A stretch of DNA of 7,076 nucleotides. Source: Lentisphaerota bacterium (GTDB lineage Bacteria > Verrucomicrobiota > Lentisphaeria > Oligosphaerales > Oligosphaeraceae). The number at the start of each line of letters is the position of its first letter. Position 1 is the first letter of the stretch. Positions 1-5,782 of this stretch are shown here, piece by piece. The translations under genes were made by a program, and so were the position numbers. Under the pieces are notes generated by a model. That model was not told the origin of the DNA and did not search any database. It saw nothing but the letters and a program-made list of their open reading frames with translations. The DNA lies in the NCBI GenBank assembly GCA_012800625.1, contig JAAZIY010000169.1:1-7076 (forward strand), written 5' to 3'.

Positions 1-23
1 CGCACTAAGGCCTTTTTGCCCGA
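1..23 (-). repeat. Possible truncated fifth copy of the dispersed hairpin repeat
   Basis: Read on the minus strand this edge gives GGGCAAAAAGGCC followed by TTAGTGCG. It resembles the outer-arm segment of the better-preserved copies (GTCCAAAAAGG near 2690 and GGCCAAAAAG at 6681). It also lies downstream of a minus-strand gene, like three of those copies. The rest of the element would lie beyond the window edge, so this is only a suggestion. Confidence 0.3.
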
Positions 24-40
24 TTCGCCTGATTCGTCTG
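19..40 (-). repeat. Diverged inverted copy of the 9-bp AATCGGACG repeat
   Basis: The reverse complement of this stretch contains GACGAATC and CGAATCGG in the same 9-bp phase as the tandem array at the right end of the window. By hand alignment it matches a 22-bp stretch of that array at 18 positions. It sits just downstream of the pseudopilin stop codon. It may be a chance or relic match because it is short. Confidence 0.45.
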
Positions 41-55
41 CTCAAGCCCGTCAGG

Positions 56-781
56 CTACGGCGACCAGTAACCCCTTTCCCACTCAGATGTACTCATGAA
101 AAAATTACCGGCATAGGCGATATTCAAAATCGGACGCGAATTTGCACCAAATTCTTCACCTTTGTTCTTTTGATAATGCCAAAAACACCTGATTACAGGA
201 AAAAGCGTGGGATCATACCCACCCTTGGCTGAACCTTCGGCACTACCGTCCCCTGGATCACCATACGCAAAACCACTTTTTAGCTGATAATCTTTCAATT
301 CACTCCAAGGGTAGGGATTGTTATCACTACTAAAACCGTGAAGAGTCCATTCACAGGCAGCATCATTCATCTCATAGAAATAGCTTACTCCGCCTACGTC
401 GATAGGCTCAGACCTATTGCCAACTCCATTATTGTCGATTCGGTCATAGGCATCAGGGTACAATTTTTCCGGATGTGCCAGCCAATCCTCTAGCGCTATG
501 TCCCGGTTCATGTAGTCTCCCGGGCACTGATACACCTTTTTGGTATTGATGTAGTCCGGGTACAAGTTGGATATCCAATAGGGGAATCTATCTCGGTTGT
601 CATTGCGGTACATTTCCATGCCCAGGCTGATTTGCTTGAGCTGGTTGACACACTGCGTCTGCTGCGCCTTTTCACGTGCCTTGTTCAGGGCCGGCATAAG
701 CAGCGCGGCCAAAATAGCGATAATGCCGATGACCACCAGCAGTTCGACCAAAGTAAAATATCTTGTCTTTGTTCTCTTCAT
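56..781 (-). CDS. Type II secretion/type IV pilin-like pseudopilin (prepilin N-terminal methylation domain)
   Basis: This 241-aa protein begins with a short basic leader (MKRTKTRY) followed by F9-T-L-V-E13, then a long hydrophobic helix (about residues 9-30) ending in MPALNKARE. This is the class III prepilin signal. In the family a prepilin peptidase cuts before the Phe and methylates it, Glu5 of the mature protein aids filament assembly, and the helix holds the protein in the inner membrane. The usual Gly before the cleavage point is replaced by Tyr8. The rest (about residues 60-241) is a polar, aromatic-rich globular region with two cysteines that I cannot assign; PVC genomes carry many such pseudopilins with variable C-termini. 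The ATG is supported by GAGGG 8 nt upstream. The gene is AT-rich compared with its neighbours (about 44% G+C over positions 61-240 by hand count). No secretion genes are nearby. The substrate or partner is unknown. Confidence 0.88.
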   Translation of the reverse strand: MKRTKTRYFTLVELLVVIGIIAILAALLMPALNKAREKAQQTQCVNQLKQISLGMEMYRNDNRDRFPYWISNLYPDYINTKKVYQCPGDYMNRDIALEDWLAHPEKLYPDAYDRIDNNGVGNRSEPIDVGGVSYFYEMNDAACEWTLHGFSSDNNPYPWSELKDYQLKSGFAYGDPGDGSAEGSAKGGYDPTLFPVIRCFWHYQKNKGEEFGANSRPILNIAYAGNFFMSTSEWERGYWSP

Positions 782-837
782 AGGGAAGGCCCTCAGGTTT
801 GCACCATACTACTCCGTTGAGGTAAAACGCATGGCAT

Positions 838-854
838 GCGCCACTTATTGGCGC
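838..854 (-). terminator. Hairpin downstream of the exonuclease gene, possible weak terminator
   Basis: GCGCCA and TGGCGC form a perfect 6-bp stem with a 5-nt loop, 5 nt past the exonuclease stop codon on the minus strand. A short T run (GCGTTTT) comes only about 10 nt after the stem in that direction, so it is not a classic intrinsic terminator. It would separate the exonuclease from the pseudopilin. Confidence 0.4.
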
Positions 855-859
855 TCGAT

Positions 860-1753
860 TCAGAACAGGTCGGGCTGCCGCGGGTCGCTGTCGCCCAGCT
901 TTCTCTCTATGCCCGGCAGCAGCGATTTAAAGCCCTGCTCGAGCGCCAGCTCCCTGATTTTCGGCCAGTCCGGCGCGCTCCTTCTGATGCTCTCCGCCCC
1001 CTGCCAATTGGGCAGGCAGTCCAGCTCGAGTCTGACCAGCTCGCGATTGCGCTGCAGCAGCTCGACGCTCTGCTCCAGGTTTTCTTGCAGGCGCGCGCCG
1101 CCGGCCTCCTCCAGGTTAGCCAGCAGCTTCTCGATGCTGCCAAACTGCCCGAGCAGCTTGGCGGCGGTCTTCGGGCCTACACCAGGCACGCCGGGAATAT
1201 TGTCGGAGGCGTCGCCCAATAGCGCCAGGTAATCGACGATCTGCTCCGGCCTCACGCCGAATTTCTCCTGCACCTCCTGCACACCCTGGCGCAGCCAGCT
1301 ATTGTTTTTGCCCGGCTGCAGCAGGCTTACGCGGGCGTTGACCAGCTGCGCCAGGTCCTTGTCATAGCTCAATATGCCCAGGGGCAGCTCTTCGCTTTGG
1401 CTGGCGATGCAGCCGATAATGTCGTCGGCCTCAAGACCCTCCTGCTCGAGCAAAGGCCAGCCAAAAGCCTGCATCCAGACCCGTATCGGCTCTACCTGAG
1501 CACGCAGCGCATCAGGCATGGGCGGACGCTGCGCCTTGTACTGCGGCAGTATCCGGATGCGGCGCTTGCATTTGCCCTTGTCAAAGACCGCCGCGCCGTA
1601 GTCGCTGCCCAGATGCTCATCCAGGCCAAGCAGAAATCTGGCCATGCCGTAGAGCGCATTCACCGGCTCGCCCTGCTGGTTGCTTAGACCGCGCAAAGCA
1701 AAAAAACTGCGGTAAATCTGAGCATAGGCGTCAATAAGTATGATCTGTTTCAT
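860..1753 (-). CDS. Stand-alone 5'-3' exonuclease / flap endonuclease (PolA N-terminal domain family)
   Basis: This 297-aa protein matches the 5'-nuclease domain of DNA polymerase I and the free-standing YpcP/Xni enzymes, which remove 5' flaps and RNA primers during replication and repair. The acidic metal-binding residues are visible: D8, D58, E108/D110/D111 (EGLEADD), D131/D133 (SYDKD) and D181/D184 (GDASDNIPG). The helical-arch segment YKAQRPPMP (72-80) is present, and the DNA-binding helix-hairpin-helix follows at GVPGVGPKTAAKLL (188-201). The set of ligands appears complete, so the enzyme should be active. There is no polymerase domain: the reading frame ends at residue 297, a normal length for the stand-alone form. 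The last five residues are QPDLF, resembling a sliding-clamp-binding motif. The ATG follows AGGA at a 7-nt spacing. The gene is divergent from the XRE regulator, with overlapping promoters. Whether the genome also carries a full polA cannot be seen here. Confidence 0.93.
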   Translation of the reverse strand: MKQIILIDAYAQIYRSFFALRGLSNQQGEPVNALYGMARFLLGLDEHLGSDYGAAVFDKGKCKRRIRILPQYKAQRPPMPDALRAQVEPIRVWMQAFGWPLLEQEGLEADDIIGCIASQSEELPLGILSYDKDLAQLVNARVSLLQPGKNNSWLRQGVQEVQEKFGVRPEQIVDYLALLGDASDNIPGVPGVGPKTAAKLLGQFGSIEKLLANLEEAGGARLQENLEQSVELLQRNRELVRLELDCLPNWQGAESIRRSAPDWPKIRELALEQGFKSLLPGIERKLGDSDPRQPDLF

Positions 1754-1762
1754 GGTATTTCC

Positions 1763-1790
1763 TTGCCTATAAGGCGAAAACTGTTATATT
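1763..1790 (+). promoter_or_regulatory. Candidate sigma-70 promoter for the XRE gene
   Basis: TTGCCT (1763-1768) and TATATT (1785-1790) are 16 bp apart, and the -10 is preceded by TG at the extended -10 position. Transcription would start near 1797, leaving a leader of about 45 nt with AGGAG at 1826-1830 before the ATG. The near-palindrome TTGT-AA-ACAA (1789-1798) overlaps this -10 region and could be an operator for the encoded regulator. That role is inference. Confidence 0.55.
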
Positions 1791-1815
1791 GTAAACAAGC
1801 CCGGTGTCATAACAA
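1788..1815 (-). promoter_or_regulatory. Candidate promoter for the exonuclease gene
   Basis: On the minus strand TTGTTA (1810-1815) and TACAAT (1788-1793) are 16 bp apart, giving reasonable -35 and -10 boxes. The -10 overlaps the -10 of the divergent regulator promoter, so the two genes could compete for RNA polymerase or share an operator. Confidence 0.45.
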
Positions 1816-1841
1816 CTATACAAGCAGGAGCCGGCAATACA

Positions 1842-2243
1842 ATGATTGACATCGCCGCCCGACTAAAATTACTGCGCCAGAAGCTCAAGCGTAAACAGAG
1901 TGACATGGCCACCCTGCTCGATATCAGCTGCAGCCTGTATTCGAAGCTGGAAACCGCCAGAGTGCCCCTCAGCGACAAACTGGCCGAACGCATACAGCTA
2001 CGTTTTGCATTGCCGGAAAACTGGCTGCTCAATGGCGAAGGGGAGCTACCAGACCCGCTGCGCATTATCGATGAAAATATCAAAATCTCCTACCTGATCA
2101 ACACCGGAGAAGTGGAGACCGTGCTGAAATTGGCGCAAAACCCGGAGTACCGAGCGCTCGCCAAAGAAACCGCCGAGGCCCTGCAAGTGCCCTTCGCTCG
2201 GGCGCTGGCGATCATCATCGATGGCAAGCTGAAACAAGGATGA
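1842..2243 (+). CDS. XRE/Cro-CI type helix-turn-helix transcriptional regulator
   Basis: This 133-aa protein has an N-terminal helix-turn-helix domain (about residues 4-66): IAARLKLLRQKLKRKQSDMA, then a recognition-helix region around SCSLYSKLETARV, closing with the ENWLLNGEGELPD signature common at the end of XRE domains. The C-terminal half (about 75-133) looks helical (GEVETVLKLAQ, YRALAKETAEALQ, RALAIIIDGKL). It has no protease or metal-binding motif and may serve dimerisation. It is probably a cytoplasmic DNA-binding repressor. The ATG is preceded by AGGAG at an 11-nt spacing, somewhat long. It is the only plus-strand gene in the window, divergent from the exonuclease across an 88-bp promoter region and convergent with the L7Ae-like gene. 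Control of itself and the exonuclease is plausible from position but not shown. Confidence 0.85.
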   Translation: MIDIAARLKLLRQKLKRKQSDMATLLDISCSLYSKLETARVPLSDKLAERIQLRFALPENWLLNGEGELPDPLRIIDENIKISYLINTGEVETVLKLAQNPEYRALAKETAEALQVPFARALAIIIDGKLKQG

Positions 2244-2257
2244 CTTCCGCTCTAAAA

Positions 2258-2301
2258 AAGACCCTCAGAGCCTGAACTCCTTCAGGTCTTGCATTATTTT
2301 T
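2258..2301 (+). terminator. Possible terminator between the convergent XRE and L7Ae-like genes
   Basis: CCTGAA-CTCC-TTCAGG (2271-2286) is a perfect 6-bp stem with a tetraloop, and AAGACC (2258-2263) can pair with GGTCTT (2284-2289) in an alternative outer fold. A T-rich tract (2294-2301) follows in the plus direction. It overlaps the last codons of the minus-strand L7Ae-like gene, so the sequence is also coding. Confidence 0.4.
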
Positions 2302-2591
2302 ACACTCAGCGGCGAGCGCAGAAAGCCCAGTGCCTTGGTACCCTGGTAGCCAAAAATCCGCAGCAGATCCGCGCTCTCCAGGCATTGATATATGGGGCAG
2401 CTGTATTCTTGCTGAAATTCCTTGCGGCTATTTTCAGATATGTCTACGGTAATCACTATGCAGGCCAAGCGTTTGCGCAGCTGACTAAGGCGTTGGCGCC
2501 CTACCTGCACTATGCCCGAGCGCAGCATAAAGGGGGCCAGGCGCTCGAATGAGTCCAGCCCGGCATTGCTCTGAGTAGCCCCGTCGCTCAT
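2265..2591 (-). CDS. Small L7Ae/L30e (YlxQ-like) RNA-binding family protein
   Basis: This 108-aa protein follows the pattern of the bacterial YlxQ/L7Ae-like proteins, which bind kinked RNA (K-turns). A helix region L19-APFMLRSGIVQVGRQRL carries the Gly and basic residues of the RNA-facing helix. It is followed by a beta strand and the D50-I-S-E-N-S-R-K segment, where family members have D-A-S-x-N-T-x-K. Next come a P66 strand, LESADLLRIFG (aligning to the family SxxxLGxxxG stretch), and a final KALGF...SVKIMQDL strand-helix. About 15 N-terminal residues are extra. In many bacteria ylxQ lies between nusA and infB; here it is alone between a regulator and a redox enzyme. The ATG follows AGGTAG. 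The assignment rests on pattern recall, so the fold is likely but the RNA target is unknown. If wrong, this is simply a conserved hypothetical protein. Confidence 0.65.
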   Translation of the reverse strand: MSDGATQSNAGLDSFERLAPFMLRSGIVQVGRQRLSQLRKRLACIVITVDISENSRKEFQQEYSCPIYQCLESADLLRIFGYQGTKALGFLRSPLSVKIMQDLKEFRL

Positions 2592-2610
2592 ATATTCTAC
2601 CTAAATGCCC

Positions 2611-2697
2611 TTTGTAGACAAAGACGACTTAGTGTGCCTTTGTGTGTCTTTGTGTGTCTTCGTGTCCAAAACCCTGCCAGGGCACCTTTTTGGACCC
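2611..2697 (+). repeat. Dispersed intergenic hairpin/10-bp repeat element, copy 1
   Basis: This copy carries three 10-bp units (GTGTGCCTTT, GTGTGTCTTT, GTGTGTCTTC; 2632-2661) followed by a compound hairpin. The outer arms GTCCAAAA (2664-2671) and TTTTGGAC (2688-2695) pair perfectly over 8 bp, and inside them CCCTG-C-CAGGG (2672-2682) forms a 5-bp stem. It fills most of the gap between two minus-strand genes, with the hairpin 13 nt after the FAD oxidoreductase stop codon. In either direction the inner stem is followed by a T run (four T on minus, five on plus after CACC), so it could act as a bidirectional terminator. Confidence 0.85.
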
Positions 2698-2708
2698 GGC
2701 CTGCGCTC

Positions 2709-4103
2709 TCAGCCGGCGGCTGCGGCGAGATATTTCTCCACTTCGTTGGCGGTGATCACGCCGTAGTTGGCCGCCCCCAGCCAGCCCGACATGATGATGC
2801 CCACCGAGCCGGTGTGAAACAGGCCGCCCAGCTCCTGGTGCAGCCCCATGCTGTAGCCCAGGCCGGGAAACTTGCTGCCGAAGGTGGCTCCGCGTACATG
2901 CCCGGTGTAACGCTCAAAAGTGCAGGGCGTGGCCGCCTCGACATAGTCGGCAATGCGACGGATATTGGGCAGATGCAGGCTCAAAGCGTCCAAGCTGTCT
3001 TCGATCAGCGCCTTCTTGCCGGCTCGGTATTCCTCCCTGCTCAGCCCGGCCCAATCCTCATGACGCGCATTCATGGAGGCCACCACGCTGTAGGCGCTGC
3101 TGCCCGGACGAATTTCCGGGTAGTACACCGAGTATGTGCGGCTGCTCACCTGCCGGCTCAACAGCGCCTCGCTGTCAAACTCCGGCCAGGTTGAATCAAA
3201 AAGCAGGTCGCCTATATAGGGCAGCTTTTCGCCCTCCTTGATGCCGATGTAGACCTGGCAGCTGCTGTTGCTCAAGACCAGCTGCTTCAGGCCGGCGCTG
3301 AACTCCTCCCTGAAATGCTCCTCGCCTACCCACTCGAGCACAGTTCTCGGCAGACTGCCATTGGAGACCAACGCGCGGCAGCCCACTTCCTTGCCGTTGA
3401 TGCGGGCGGCGCGCACACGCCCGCCCTCGACGTAAATCTTCTCCAGGGCGGCATTGCATTCCACCTGTACGCCATGCTCGCGCAGGCTTTTCTCCATCAT
3501 GTCTATCAGGCAATCGGTGCCGCCGGTGAAGGTATATACCCCCTTGCTCATAAAGTTGCCGAAGACGATGCCATAGCTGATGGCCGGCTCATCCAGCGTC
3601 GAGCCATTGGCGTAGGTGATTGGCTCCATCAGGAAGCGCCAGATATCCTTGCGTCCCGGAAAGTGTCGCTGGAAGAATTCGCGCGTGCTCTCCTGGTTCT
3701 GGTCGTAGTAGTTCATCTCGGCGATAGCTGCGAAGAACGCATCCACCGCTGCTTTAGGCACGCCGAAATGGCCGTGCAGCTTGGCGCTGAAGTCCTCCGT
3801 GTCAAAGGTGGTGTCAAGCTGGTACTGCGGATTATTGAAACGTATCGAGCGCACCTGGCTGACGCGCTGGGCAAACTCCTTGCCCCAGTACTTGCGCAGG
3901 CTTTTCTGCATGCCTACCGGAAAACCATGCAGGGCCACATCGAAAATATGCCCGCGCCGCTTGAAGTAGGTGGCCAGGCCGCCAAGCTGTGAATGCTGCT
4001 CGACCAGCAAAATGCGCCGCTCGCCGCCGGCCAGGCGACGAGCCGCGGTCATGCCGCCTAAACCGCTGCCTGCCACAATGATGTCATAACTGTCTTTGAT
4101 CAA
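2709..4103 (-). CDS. CrtI/CrtISO-like FAD-dependent oxidoreductase (phytoene desaturase family)
   Basis: This 464-aa flavoprotein opens with a dinucleotide-binding fold: DIIVAGSGLGGMTAARRLA (residues 7-25, GxGxxG at G12/G14/G17) and the acidic E35 that contacts the adenine ribose, followed by GGLATYF. The C-terminus has the second FAD-contacting block, GGLFHTGSVGIIMSGWLGAA with NYG after it (426-448), as in carotenoid desaturases, carotenoid isomerases and retinol saturase relatives. A mid-protein TFTGGTDCLIDMMEKSL block also fits the family. The substrate cannot be told; no carotenoid or quinone genes are adjacent. Translation seems to start at TTG: no ATG exists before the GxGxxG loop, and AAAGAG lies 7 nt upstream of the TTG, directly beside the end of a 10-bp repeat array. 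Copy 1 of the hairpin repeat follows the stop codon. No clear signal peptide or membrane helix is visible, so a cytoplasmic or peripheral membrane location is likely. Confidence 0.87.
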   Translation of the reverse strand: MIKDSYDIIVAGSGLGGMTAARRLAGGERRILLVEQHSQLGGLATYFKRRGHIFDVALHGFPVGMQKSLRKYWGKEFAQRVSQVRSIRFNNPQYQLDTTFDTEDFSAKLHGHFGVPKAAVDAFFAAIAEMNYYDQNQESTREFFQRHFPGRKDIWRFLMEPITYANGSTLDEPAISYGIVFGNFMSKGVYTFTGGTDCLIDMMEKSLREHGVQVECNAALEKIYVEGGRVRAARINGKEVGCRALVSNGSLPRTVLEWVGEEHFREEFSAGLKQLVLSNSSCQVYIGIKEGEKLPYIGDLLFDSTWPEFDSEALLSRQVSSRTYSVYYPEIRPGSSAYSVVASMNARHEDWAGLSREEYRAGKKALIEDSLDALSLHLPNIRRIADYVEAATPCTFERYTGHVRGATFGSKFPGLGYSMGLHQELGGLFHTGSVGIIMSGWLGAANYGVITANEVEKYLAAAAG

Positions 4104-4120
4104 TGCTAAACTCTTTCTTA

Positions 4121-4234
4121 GTGTGCCTTAGTGTGTCTTAGTGTGCCTTTGTGTACCTTTGTGTGCCTTAGTGTGTCTTAGTGTGTCTTAGTGTGTCTTA
4201 GTGTCCTAAATCATGCCAGACGATCTTTTTAGAC
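4121..4234 (+). repeat. Dispersed intergenic hairpin/10-bp repeat element, copy 2 with expanded array
   Basis: Eight exactly phased 10-bp units (GTGTGCCTTA, GTGTGTCTTA, GTGTGCCTTT, GTGTACCTTT and variants; 4121-4200) are followed by GTGTCCTAAA and the hairpin region. The outer arms are GTC-c-TAAA (4203-4210) and TTTAGAC (4228-4234), pairing over 7 bp with one bulged C; the inner CCTG/CAGG stem is lost. On the minus strand the hairpin lies 5 nt after the ATP-cone gene stop codon, and the array runs up to the TTG start region of the FAD oxidoreductase. The array length suggests slippage expansion. Confidence 0.88.
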
Positions 4235-4239
4235 AGGGT

Positions 4240-5214
4240 CTATCTAAAGCTAAGCATAAGCTCATATTCCGCCTTTTCCCGGGTGAGCCTTTGCAGCTCC
4301 AGTTTGACCTGCGCCTCGAAGGCCTCGCGCTGTTTGCGCTTCAGACCCGGCAGCTCCTTCCGGAAAAATTCCCTGAAGCCCGGCAGGATGAGATGCGTGC
4401 CTGGCTCGCTGATGCGCGGCCAGTTTTCGCGTATATAGCCGCGCATATCATCGAGCAGGGTCAGTATCTCCAAGGCCAGCTCTGGCAGGGCCGGCAGCAG
4501 ATTCAGCTCCGCGCTCCAGCCGCCCTGCCACCGGGCCAGCTCGCGCAGACAAAACTGCAGCCTGGCGGTGGGGAAGATATCGGAGAGCGGCATGGGCTGC
4601 AGAATCCTGCGCTCGATTAGCTCGCTGGCCCTTGGGCCGGCCAGGCGCTGCCAGGCTTCCGCCCCGATAAACTGGGTCTTGCGTTCGGCGGGTCGCTCCG
4701 CCGTCCGCATTGCACCCTGCGCGCGAAAATGCAAGAGATGCACCGCCAGTTCGCGCACGAAGGTATCGCTGACCTGGTCGAAGCCCAGCTTTTGCAGGGC
4801 TTTCAGGCATTCCTGCGCCAGGCTTGAGACCTGCGCGCCGGCTATGGGCAGGCTGGCGCCAAGCATGGCCTGCAAGTCGGCCAGGCTCCAGCTCCGCATC
4901 CCTTCGGGCCGTACCAGCAGTTCCCGCTGACTCAGGCGCAGATACTCGTTGGCGACCTCGGCATAGCCGGTGGCCAGCAGCACATTGAGCAGCATCTGCT
5001 CGAGCTCCTCCTCCTGCAGCCGCCTACCGCTGCTGTTGCTGCCGCGTATCTTCTCCTCCATGCTCAGGACCAGGTTCTCCGCCAGCCAGTCCTCGTGTAT
5101 GCCATGCAGTTGAAAAGCGCTGTGCAGCCGTTCCTGCAAGGCCTCCAAGTCGTACTCCTGAGCCTGCCCCCCGGCCCCCTCCACCAATAGATTGGCACTG
5201 CCAAATTGTATCAT
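4240..5214 (-). CDS. Protein with degenerate ATP-cone domain, coupled to nrdR
   Basis: This 324-aa protein is not one I can name. Residues about 2-96 resemble an ATP-cone, the nucleotide-sensing domain of NrdR and ribonucleotide reductases. A short beta region is followed by an EYDLEALQERLHSAF helix, then the final E-E-E-L-E-QMLLNVLLATGYAEVANEYLRLS, which aligns with the cone's closing helices (in NrdR: IGEMVMAALKEVDEVAYVRFASVYRRF). The Lys-Arg-Asp-Gly nucleotide-contacting motif after the first strand is not conserved (EGAGGQAQ), so nucleotide binding may be lost or altered. Residues 97-324 are charged, Leu-rich and mostly helical, with a coiled-coil-like C-terminus (about 280-324); I recognise no catalytic motif, and there is no signal peptide. 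The start is 5 nt after the nrdR stop, which suggests translational coupling. A role beside NrdR in dNTP-dependent control is an inference from domain and position. Confidence 0.72.
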   Translation of the reverse strand: MIQFGSANLLVEGAGGQAQEYDLEALQERLHSAFQLHGIHEDWLAENLVLSMEEKIRGSNSSGRRLQEEELEQMLLNVLLATGYAEVANEYLRLSQRELLVRPEGMRSWSLADLQAMLGASLPIAGAQVSSLAQECLKALQKLGFDQVSDTFVRELAVHLLHFRAQGAMRTAERPAERKTQFIGAEAWQRLAGPRASELIERRILQPMPLSDIFPTARLQFCLRELARWQGGWSAELNLLPALPELALEILTLLDDMRGYIRENWPRISEPGTHLILPGFREFFRKELPGLKRKQREAFEAQVKLELQRLTREKAEYELMLSFR

Positions 5215-5219
5215 CGCTG

Positions 5220-5672
5220 TCAGTTCCGCCCGAGTTTCTTTACTTCGCTGATAAAAGCATCGGCGTCATTAAATCTTCTATACACGGAGGCAAAGCGCAC
5301 GTAGGCCACCTCGTCCACCTCCTTGAGAGCGGCCATCACCATCTCGCCTATCTGCCGGCTGCTCACTTCGCTTTCGGAGAGCGAGGCCAGGGCATTGGCG
5401 ATGTCGCCGACCACCTTGTCTATGGCTTCGGGGCTGACCGCCCTTTTCCAGCAGGCCAGCTTGATGCCGGCGCGCAGCTTGTCCGGCTTGAACTCCTCGC
5501 GCCGCCCGTCGCTTTTAACCACGGTGATCTCGGCAGGCAGCACCGTCTCATAGGTAGTGAAGCGGTGACTGCAGTTAAGACACTGCCGCCGCCGCCTGAT
5601 GGTCTCGCCCTCTTTCGACACGCGCGACTCAACCACCTTGTCATCATTGCAGCTGCATTTGGGACAACGCAT
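5220..5672 (-). CDS. nrdR: Transcriptional repressor NrdR
   Basis: This 150-aa protein is a standard-length NrdR, the repressor of ribonucleotide reductase genes. The N-terminal zinc ribbon is complete (C3-P-K-C6 and C31-L-N-C34) with the conserved RRRQCLNCSHRFTTYE stretch. The ATP-cone (about 47-137) has VVKSDGRREEF and RFASVYRRF. In the family, ATP/dATP binding to the cone switches oligomeric state and DNA binding to NrdR boxes. No ribonucleotide reductase gene and no obvious pair of NrdR boxes is visible in the window, so its targets are elsewhere. The ATG has a good GAGGA 8 nt upstream. The downstream ATP-cone gene starts 5 nt after the stop and is very probably co-transcribed. Upstream lies copy 3 of the intergenic repeat and then the ymdB stop. 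Confidence 0.97.
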   Translation of the reverse strand: MRCPKCSCNDDKVVESRVSKEGETIRRRRQCLNCSHRFTTYETVLPAEITVVKSDGRREEFKPDKLRAGIKLACWKRAVSPEAIDKVVGDIANALASLSESEVSSRQIGEMVMAALKEVDEVAYVRFASVYRRFNDADAFISEVKKLGRN

Positions 5673-5696
5673 AAAAACGTTCCTCGATTGCCGTAA

Positions 5697-5726
5697 ATTC
5701 TAACTCCCTGGAACAAGCCGTCACAA
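5697..5726 (-). promoter_or_regulatory. Candidate promoter for nrdR and the ATP-cone gene
   Basis: On the minus strand TTGTGA (5721-5726) and TAGAAT (5697-5702) are 18 bp apart. Transcription would start near 5690, just ahead of the GAGGA ribosome-binding site. The boxes are only fair matches and the spacing is at the upper limit. Confidence 0.35.
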
Positions 5727-5740
5727 AAACTTGCTGTGGC

Positions 5741-5777
5741 TTAGTGTCTAAAATCCTGCCAAGCCGCCTATTGGGAC
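5741..5777 (+). repeat. Dispersed intergenic hairpin repeat, copy 3 (short form)
   Basis: This copy has one 10-bp-type unit (TTAGTGTCTA) and the core AAAATCCTGCCAAGCC, closely matching the core of copy 1. The outer arms GTC (5746-5748) and GAC (5775-5777) are kept but the stem between is imperfect. On the minus strand the arm lies 5 nt after the ymdB stop codon, the same placement as copy 2 and close to copy 1. Confidence 0.7.
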
Positions 5778-5782
5778 TGGCT

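Noticed and set aside
597..1232. Plus-strand open frame spanning the pseudopilin start and the exonuclease 3' end
   Set aside because: It runs antisense across two well-supported genes and their intergenic gap, with low-complexity Ser/Arg/Leu composition.
860..1753. Truncated DNA polymerase I gene
   Set aside because: The protein has a normal stand-alone length, ends cleanly with a plausible terminal motif, and no polymerase-domain remnant follows in any frame; the next sequence is a hairpin and the pseudopilin gene.
2634..3992. Plus-strand open frames opposite the FAD oxidoreductase (2634-3194 and 3315-3992)
   Set aside because: Their translations are shadows of a G+C-rich gene on the other strand; the first begins within the 10-bp repeat. 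No domain is visible.
4121..4200. CRISPR array
   Set aside because: The units are 10 bp and contiguous with no spacers, and there are no cas genes.
2662..5777. Integron attC sites, because hairpins follow stop codons of same-strand genes
   Set aside because: No GTTRRRY/RYYYAAC core sites are present, the neighbouring genes are ordinary chromosomal genes such as nrdR and ymdB, and there is no integrase.
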